A DNA stretch of 64,000 nt from JACKCD01 sp041390905 (GTDB lineage Bacteria > Chloroflexota > Anaerolineae > Promineifilales > Promineifilaceae), in the NCBI GenBank assembly GCA_041390905.1, contig JAWKPA010000017.1, positions 62,001 to 126,000 of the forward strand. The letters run 5' to 3'. The notes beneath the pieces were generated by a model that made no database searches, was not told the origin of the DNA, and saw only the letters and a list, made by a program, of their open reading frames with translations. Every line of letters starts with the position of its first letter. The first letter of the stretch is position 1. The position numbers were made by a program, and so were the translations under genes. This document shows, piece by piece, positions 60,582 through 64,000 of the stretch.

Positions 60582-60652
60582 ACAGGTTGCAAGTAACAGG
60601 TGGCAAGTCTTGTTTGCTGACAAGACTTGCCACCTGTTACTTGTTACTTGTA
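60582..60652. repeat. Heptamer-repeat hairpin with a 23-bp perfect stem
   Basis: CAAGTAACAGGTGGCAAGTC (60590 on) pairs with the mirror ending at 60642 over 23 bases without mismatch. Units are the same as at 30747-30821 (GCAAGTA/ACAGGTG), about 30 kb away. Confidence 0.8.
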
Positions 60653-60695
60653 GCCGACAAACAAAATGTCAGTTTATGACCATTGGCGGGATAAT

Positions 60696-61298
60696 ATGTC
60701 ACCTTTCTTACTCGTTTACCTGGCTCTTGCACTTTTTTACCTGGCGACGCAGCAGCGGCGGCTGCCTGCCCATTTTCTCCTCAAAGCATTGCCGATTTTG
60801 CTCTTGGCGCTGTGGAACGGTCGTGACAGTGGGCTGGTTGTGGCAGCACTGTTATTTTCCGCCGTGGGCGACATTGCCCTGGCGCTGGATGGGGAGCGGT
60901 ATTTTGTCGTGGGGTTGGGGGCGTTTTTGCTGGGGCATCTGTGCTATATTGCCGCTTTTTTGCAAAACCCAGCCTGGCAACCGGTGTCGCTGCTGCCCAT
61001 TGCCCTTATTTTGCTGCTGGGCGTGGCCGTTACATGGCAGCTTTGGCCCCGTTTGGGCAAGCTAAAAGTGCCGGTGGTGGTTTATATTGTGGTAAGCATG
61101 GGAATGGGGATCAGTGCGTCGCTAAAACGGCCGTTTAGCTGGCTGGCCGTTGCCGGTGCCATCACTTTCATGCTGTCAGACACAGGCATTGCGGTAGACA
61201 AATTTTTACGGCCGTTTCCCCACCGTGATTTTCTGGTCATGAGCAGCTACTATCTGGCGCAACTCCTCATAACCCTCGGCTTCGTGTTGGCAAAATAG
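60696..61298 (+). CDS. YhhN-family membrane protein (lysoplasmalogenase-like)
   Basis: A 200-residue membrane protein of the YhhN/TMEM86 family with about eight spans. Marks are KALPILLLAL, FSAVGDIALAL, GLGAFLLGHLCYIAAF and the end SDTGIAVDKFL...YYLAQLLITLG. Relatives split the vinyl-ether bond of lysoplasmalogen, but bacterial members are rarely tested. The start at 60696 places the first span at the N-terminus; an ATG at 60666 would add ten residues. Confidence 0.85.
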   Translation: MSPFLLVYLALALFYLATQQRRLPAHFLLKALPILLLALWNGRDSGLVVAALLFSAVGDIALALDGERYFVVGLGAFLLGHLCYIAAFLQNPAWQPVSLLPIALILLLGVAVTWQLWPRLGKLKVPVVVYIVVSMGMGISASLKRPFSWLAVAGAITFMLSDTGIAVDKFLRPFPHRDFLVMSSYYLAQLLITLGFVLAK

Positions 61299-61341
61299 GG
61301 GCAGATCTATGTGTCTGCTCTGTTTAAGCTAAAATACCCCC

Positions 61342-62457
61342 ATGAAAATCGAAACCTTTCAACTAGAACGTGATCAATCCCTGTGGGAAAACCTGGTCGC
61401 CTACAACCTGACCGAAAGTGGGCTGCATCCCTTCACCCTGCGCGAGCTGTTTAGCCCGGCGCAGTTAGACGAATTGCTGTCGCTGCGGCTAGGATATGGG
61501 CAAACCAACGGCTCCATCCCGCTACGCGAGGCCATTAGCAGCTATTATCCCGGCGCAACGGCCGATTCTGTGCTGGCAACCAATGGCTCGGCCGAGGCCA
61601 ACTTCTTGGCAAACTGGACGCAGCTAGAGCCGGGCGATGAGATCGTCTACATGGTACCCAACTATATGCAAATTTGGGGTGTGGCGCGGGTGCTAGGGGT
61701 AACGGTAAAGCCGCTGCCTTTGCGCCAGGAGCTGGGCTGGCAGCCAGATCTGGACGAACTGCGGCAGCTTGTTTCGCCCCGCACCAGGGTCATTGCGATC
61801 TGCAACCCCAACAACCCCACCGGGTCGCGGTTGAGCAGCGAGGCGATGGCGGCCATTGTGGCGGCGGCGCAGGCCGTGGGAGCGTGGGTTTTTTCGGATG
61901 AGGTGTATCGTGGGGCGGAGCTGGATAGCGTGGAGACGCGCAGCTTTTGGGGAATGTATGACAAGGTGGTGGTCACGGCCGGGTTGTCCAAGGCATATGG
62001 GTTGCCGGGGCTGCGGCTGGGGTGGCTGGTGGGGCCGGCCGACTTCATTGCTCAATGCTGGGCCAGTTCTGACTATACCACCATCACACCGGGGATTTTG
62101 AGCGACCGGGCGGGGACGTTTGTGCTGGGTGACAGGGAGATGCGAAACGGGATTTTGGGGCGGAACCGGGAGTGGCTGCGGCAAAATTTGGTGCTGGTGC
62201 AGGAGTGGGTGGCGGAGCAAAACGGCCGTTTATCCCTGACCCCTCCCCAGGCTGGCGGCATGGCTTTCATGCGCTACGACTTCGCCATCAACTCCACCGA
62301 ACTCACCACCCGGCTGCGGCAAGAGCAGTCGGTGTTGGTGGTGGCCGGCGACTGTTTTGGCATGGACGGCCACCTACGCTTTGGCTTTGGCTCTGAACCC
62401 GACTACCTGACGGCCGGCCTTAACCGCGTTGCCACCTTTTTACGCACCTTGTCGTAG
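61342..62457 (+). CDS. PLP-dependent aminotransferase, class I/II
   Basis: A 371-residue fold-type I enzyme. Motifs: LGYGQTNGSIPLREAISSYY at the start, NGSAEAN (phosphate), the substrate-binding NPNNPTG (155-161), FSDEVYRG (Asp for the pyridine N) and the PLP Lys217 in GLSKAYGLPGLRLGW. It transfers an amino group between an amino acid and a keto acid; the exact substrate is not clear, and the group includes cyclases and decarboxylases. No neighbour points to a pathway except the amidase 330 bases downstream. Confidence 0.9.
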   Translation: MKIETFQLERDQSLWENLVAYNLTESGLHPFTLRELFSPAQLDELLSLRLGYGQTNGSIPLREAISSYYPGATADSVLATNGSAEANFLANWTQLEPGDEIVYMVPNYMQIWGVARVLGVTVKPLPLRQELGWQPDLDELRQLVSPRTRVIAICNPNNPTGSRLSSEAMAAIVAAAQAVGAWVFSDEVYRGAELDSVETRSFWGMYDKVVVTAGLSKAYGLPGLRLGWLVGPADFIAQCWASSDYTTITPGILSDRAGTFVLGDREMRNGILGRNREWLRQNLVLVQEWVAEQNGRLSLTPPQAGGMAFMRYDFAINSTELTTRLRQEQSVLVVAGDCFGMDGHLRFGFGSEPDYLTAGLNRVATFLRTLS

Positions 62458-62575
62458 CACCGTCTCCACTTGCGTGAAATTTCCTGACAGGCTGTGCCAT
62501 CTGCCAAAGATTGTTAGATAGAACCGCTGCTCATATAATACCTGTGGCACATCAGTAATGGCGTTGATACAGATG

Positions 62576-62666
62576 AGGAATGGAAATTAAATAAGTTGCC
62601 CATTTAGAAGTTCAACTTCTTCTGAGAAGTTGAACTTCTTGCGTAACTTATTTAATCCTCGTTCCT
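62576..62666. mobile_element. Inverted-repeat element, family B (copy 2)
   Basis: Near copy of 55274-55364. Arms AGGAATGGAAATTAAATAAG and CTTATTTAATCCTCGTTCCT pair over almost all their length around AGAAGTTCAACTTCT/AGAAGTTGAACTTCT. It fills much of the gap before the nitrilase gene; the remainder (62458-62575, 62667-62785) shows nothing clear. Confidence 0.78.
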
Positions 62667-62785
62667 GAGTGAAGAGGTTGGAGACCCATAAAACGCAGAA
62701 AGATTGATAAGCGGCGACACCACCACGAATACAATTCATGAATTTTGCAGCATTGTCCGCGACCAATTTTTAACGGAGAAAACCA

Positions 62786-63613
62786 ATGAGACCATTTCGC
62801 ATTGCGGCCTGTCAAATGAATTCGCAGAATGACAAAGCGGCGAATTTGCGGCGGGCTGGGGAGCTGATTGATGAGGCGGCGGCGCTGGGGGCGCAGATGG
62901 TAGGGCTGCCGGAGATGTTCAACATGCTGGGGGAGCGAGAGGATTCGCTGCGGGGGGCGGAGGCTGTTCCCGGCGAGACCAGCGACTTTTTGGCGGCCAA
63001 GGCGCAGCAGCACGGCATTTATGTCCACGGGGGCAGCATTCCGGTGCGGGCAGATGACCCCAACAAGGTGCTGAACAGCACGCTGATTTTTGACCCGGCC
63101 GGGCAAATGGTTGCCCGCTATGACAAGCTCCACCTGTTTGACATCCACATTGAGGGACAAAAAACGTACAAGGAGTCGGATGCGATTGCGGCGGGGAACA
63201 AGATGGTGACGTTTGAGACGGAACACGGCAATGTGGGGCTGTCTATTTGTTACGATATCCGCTTCCCGGAGCTGTTTCGGGCGTTGACGCTGAATGGGGC
63301 GCGGGTGATTTTTCTTCCGGCGGCCTTCACCCTTTATACCGGCAAAGACCATTGGGAGTCGCTAATTCGCGCCCGTGCCATTGAAAACCAGGTGTATATG
63401 GTCTGTCCGGCGCAAATTGGGGTGCATGGAAACGGCCGTTTCTGCTACGGCAGCTCCATGATCGTAGATCCGTGGGGAACCGTCATCGCCCGCGCCCCCG
63501 AACGGGAAGGCGTCATTGTGGCCGACGTGGCCTACAACGCCCAGGACAAAATCCGCCAGGAACTCCCCTCCCTCATGCACCGCCGCACGGATGTGTATGG
63601 GCAGCCGGGATAA
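62786..63613 (+). CDS. Carbon-nitrogen hydrolase (nitrilase superfamily, omega-amidase-like)
   Basis: A 275-residue amidase with the catalytic triad Glu43 (LPEMFNM), Lys114 (RYDKLHLFD) and Cys155 (SICYDIRFPELFR). The pattern RYDKLHLFDI with the Asp-rich surroundings matches the omega-amidase / Nit2-like branch, which repairs or splits alpha-ketoglutaramate-type amides or deaminated glutathione. Cytosolic. A strong hairpin follows. Confidence 0.92.
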   Translation: MRPFRIAACQMNSQNDKAANLRRAGELIDEAAALGAQMVGLPEMFNMLGEREDSLRGAEAVPGETSDFLAAKAQQHGIYVHGGSIPVRADDPNKVLNSTLIFDPAGQMVARYDKLHLFDIHIEGQKTYKESDAIAAGNKMVTFETEHGNVGLSICYDIRFPELFRALTLNGARVIFLPAAFTLYTGKDHWESLIRARAIENQVYMVCPAQIGVHGNGRFCYGSSMIVDPWGTVIARAPEREGVIVADVAYNAQDKIRQELPSLMHRRTDVYGQPG

Positions 63614-63618
63614 AAACA

Positions 63619-63679
63619 GGACGCAGATTTACCTGATCTACCTGATTCTTTATCAGGAAAATCAGGTAAATCTGCGTCC
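63619..63679. terminator. Long hairpin between nitrilase and aminopeptidase genes
   Basis: GGACGCAGATTTACCTGAT pairs with ATCAGGTAAATCTGCGTCC (19 perfect base pairs), and CCTGATTCTTTATCAGG folds inside the loop. No strong T-run follows directly, so it may be an attenuator or a repeat rather than a plain terminator. Confidence 0.65.
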
Positions 63680-63703
63680 CATTCTTTAAAAAGGAAGGTC
63701 TTG

Positions 63704-64000
63704 ATGCGCGTCTTAATCATGTCCGACATGGAAGGGGTGAGCGGGATTGTGACCTGGAGCCAGGTGACAGGCGGCCACCAAATGTATGAAGAAGGGCGAC
63801 GGCTCTACACCGAAGAAATTAACGCCGCCGTGCGCGGAGCCAAGCGGGCTGGCGCAACGGAAATTGTGGCCGTGGACTGCCACGGCGCGGGGCAGGATTG
63901 GTCATTCAACTCCTTTGTCCCCGAACTGCTCGACCCCGACTGCGAATGGGTGGCGCACCACGCCTGGTCGCGCTACACCGACATGCTGGAAACGGGGTGC
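63704..64000 (+). CDS. M55 D-aminopeptidase (DppA-like), N-terminal part
   Basis: The first 99 residues of a protein cut by the window edge. It begins MRVLIMSDMEGVSG with Asp8 and Glu10, and has His60 in AVDCHGAG; these equal the zinc ligands Asp8, Glu10 and His60 of Bacillus subtilis DppA. The enzyme releases D-amino acids from D-Ala-D-Ala or similar peptides, from cell-wall turnover. AAGGAAGG lies before the ATG. Confidence 0.88.
   Translation, partial: MRVLIMSDMEGVSGIVTWSQVTGGHQMYEEGRRLYTEEINAAVRGAKRAGATEIVAVDCHGAGQDWSFNSFVPELLDPDCEWVAHHAWSRYTDMLETGC

Larger units (their letters stand above)
650..63440. repeat. Dispersed 10-bp palindrome AACGGCCGTT (about 75 copies)
   Basis: Exact copies seen by eye start at 650, 1077, 1944, 2483, 3394, 3478, 3694, 3990, 4701, 4800, 8560, 9449, 9995, 10155, 10481, 11297, 12682, 13673, 14276, 14864, 15930, 16827, 19139, 19274, 20560, 21327, 21513, 21935, 22806, 23553, 24633, 24966, 25867, 26215, 26334, 29651, 31228, 31583, 31783, 33428, 34228, 35077, 36082, 36405, 37095, 37827, 37934, 41390, 42741, 43203, 43547, 44265, 45653, 46663, 46746, 47525, 48056, 49745, 51591, 51858, 52062, 52153, 52578, 53452, 54730, 56808, 56934, 57600, 58705, 59859, 60256, 60455, 61126, 62221 and 63431. 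Many one-mismatch forms (TACGGCCGTT, AGCGGCCGTT) also occur. Copies are single, not clustered, and sit in genes of either strand and in gaps. Confidence 0.95.

Noticed and set aside
1..64000. tRNA, rRNA or other stable RNA genes
   Set aside because: I read the gaps for cloverleaf patterns with GTTCRA-type arms and conserved rRNA stretches and saw none; a covariance search would be needed to exclude small RNAs.

Overview
The window is about 64 kb of gene-dense, moderately GC-rich bacterial chromosome. It most resembles a member of the Chloroflexota (an Anaerolineae/Ardenticatenia-like lineage), but this is inferred from gene content and style, since there is no rRNA or other taxonomic marker. 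Pointers are: pyrrolysine-free MttB-type methyltransferase next to a GcvT-like protein, a eukaryote-type UDP-glucose pyrophosphorylase, DUF433/DUF5615 pairs, peptidase-MA and HEAT-repeat proteins, many GTG/TTG starts, and recA with GAAC-N4-GTTC (Gram-positive-type) LexA-like boxes. No phage, integrase, transposase, CRISPR array, tRNA or rRNA was seen.

Layout. 0-5 kb: sensor kinase, zinc-ribbon membrane protein, and an operon of a small membrane protein, a GT39-like mannosyltransferase and scpA. 5-8.7 kb: an AT-richer island with one large secreted beta-propeller/tandem-repeat protein and about 0.9 kb without genes. 8.7-15.6 kb: cupin, esterase, aldo-keto reductase with a truncated acetyltransferase, a glutaredoxin-thioredoxin reductase fusion, glmS and a repeat-rich gap. 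15.6-25 kb: DASS-type transporter, RseP-like protease, a HEAT/AEC-transporter/peptidase-MA/TPR cluster, UDP-glucose pyrophosphorylase, DUF3565 and a metallo-hydrolase. 25-34.7 kb, minus strand: two CrtI-like oxidoreductases separated by a four-helix-bundle gene inside a 20-bp inverted repeat, a DUF433-DUF5615 pair, GcvT-like protein, serine hydrolase, MttB-like methyltransferase and an O-antigen-ligase-like protein. 34.7-39 kb: signalling (degenerate OmpR-type regulator, class III cyclase, GAF-PAS kinase) around rpsT. 39-50.9 kb: thrC, acetyltransferase, PSP1 protein, HD hydrolase, moeA, S1-domain protein, recA, murJ and an ABC exporter. 51-54.7 kb: secG, a solute-binding protein and tatABC. 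54.7-58.1 kb: a three-gene kinase/receiver relay. 58.2-64 kb: subtilase with a GYFWNG hexapeptide array, YhhN protein, aminotransferase, nitrilase and the start of a DppA-like aminopeptidase.

The strongest signal not explained by genes is a dispersed perfect palindrome, AACGGCCGTT. It has about 75 exact copies by eye, roughly one per 0.85 kb, where well under one is expected by chance. It lies in genes on both strands and in gaps, and inside genes it is usually read as Thr-Ala-Val. This looks like a HIP1-type highly iterated palindrome. A second layer is a set of intergenic hairpins built from 7-bp tandem units with inverted arms, and a third is a family of about 90-bp nested inverted repeats found in at least four copies. 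All coordinates and counts were read by hand; homology calls rest on motif recognition without database searches.
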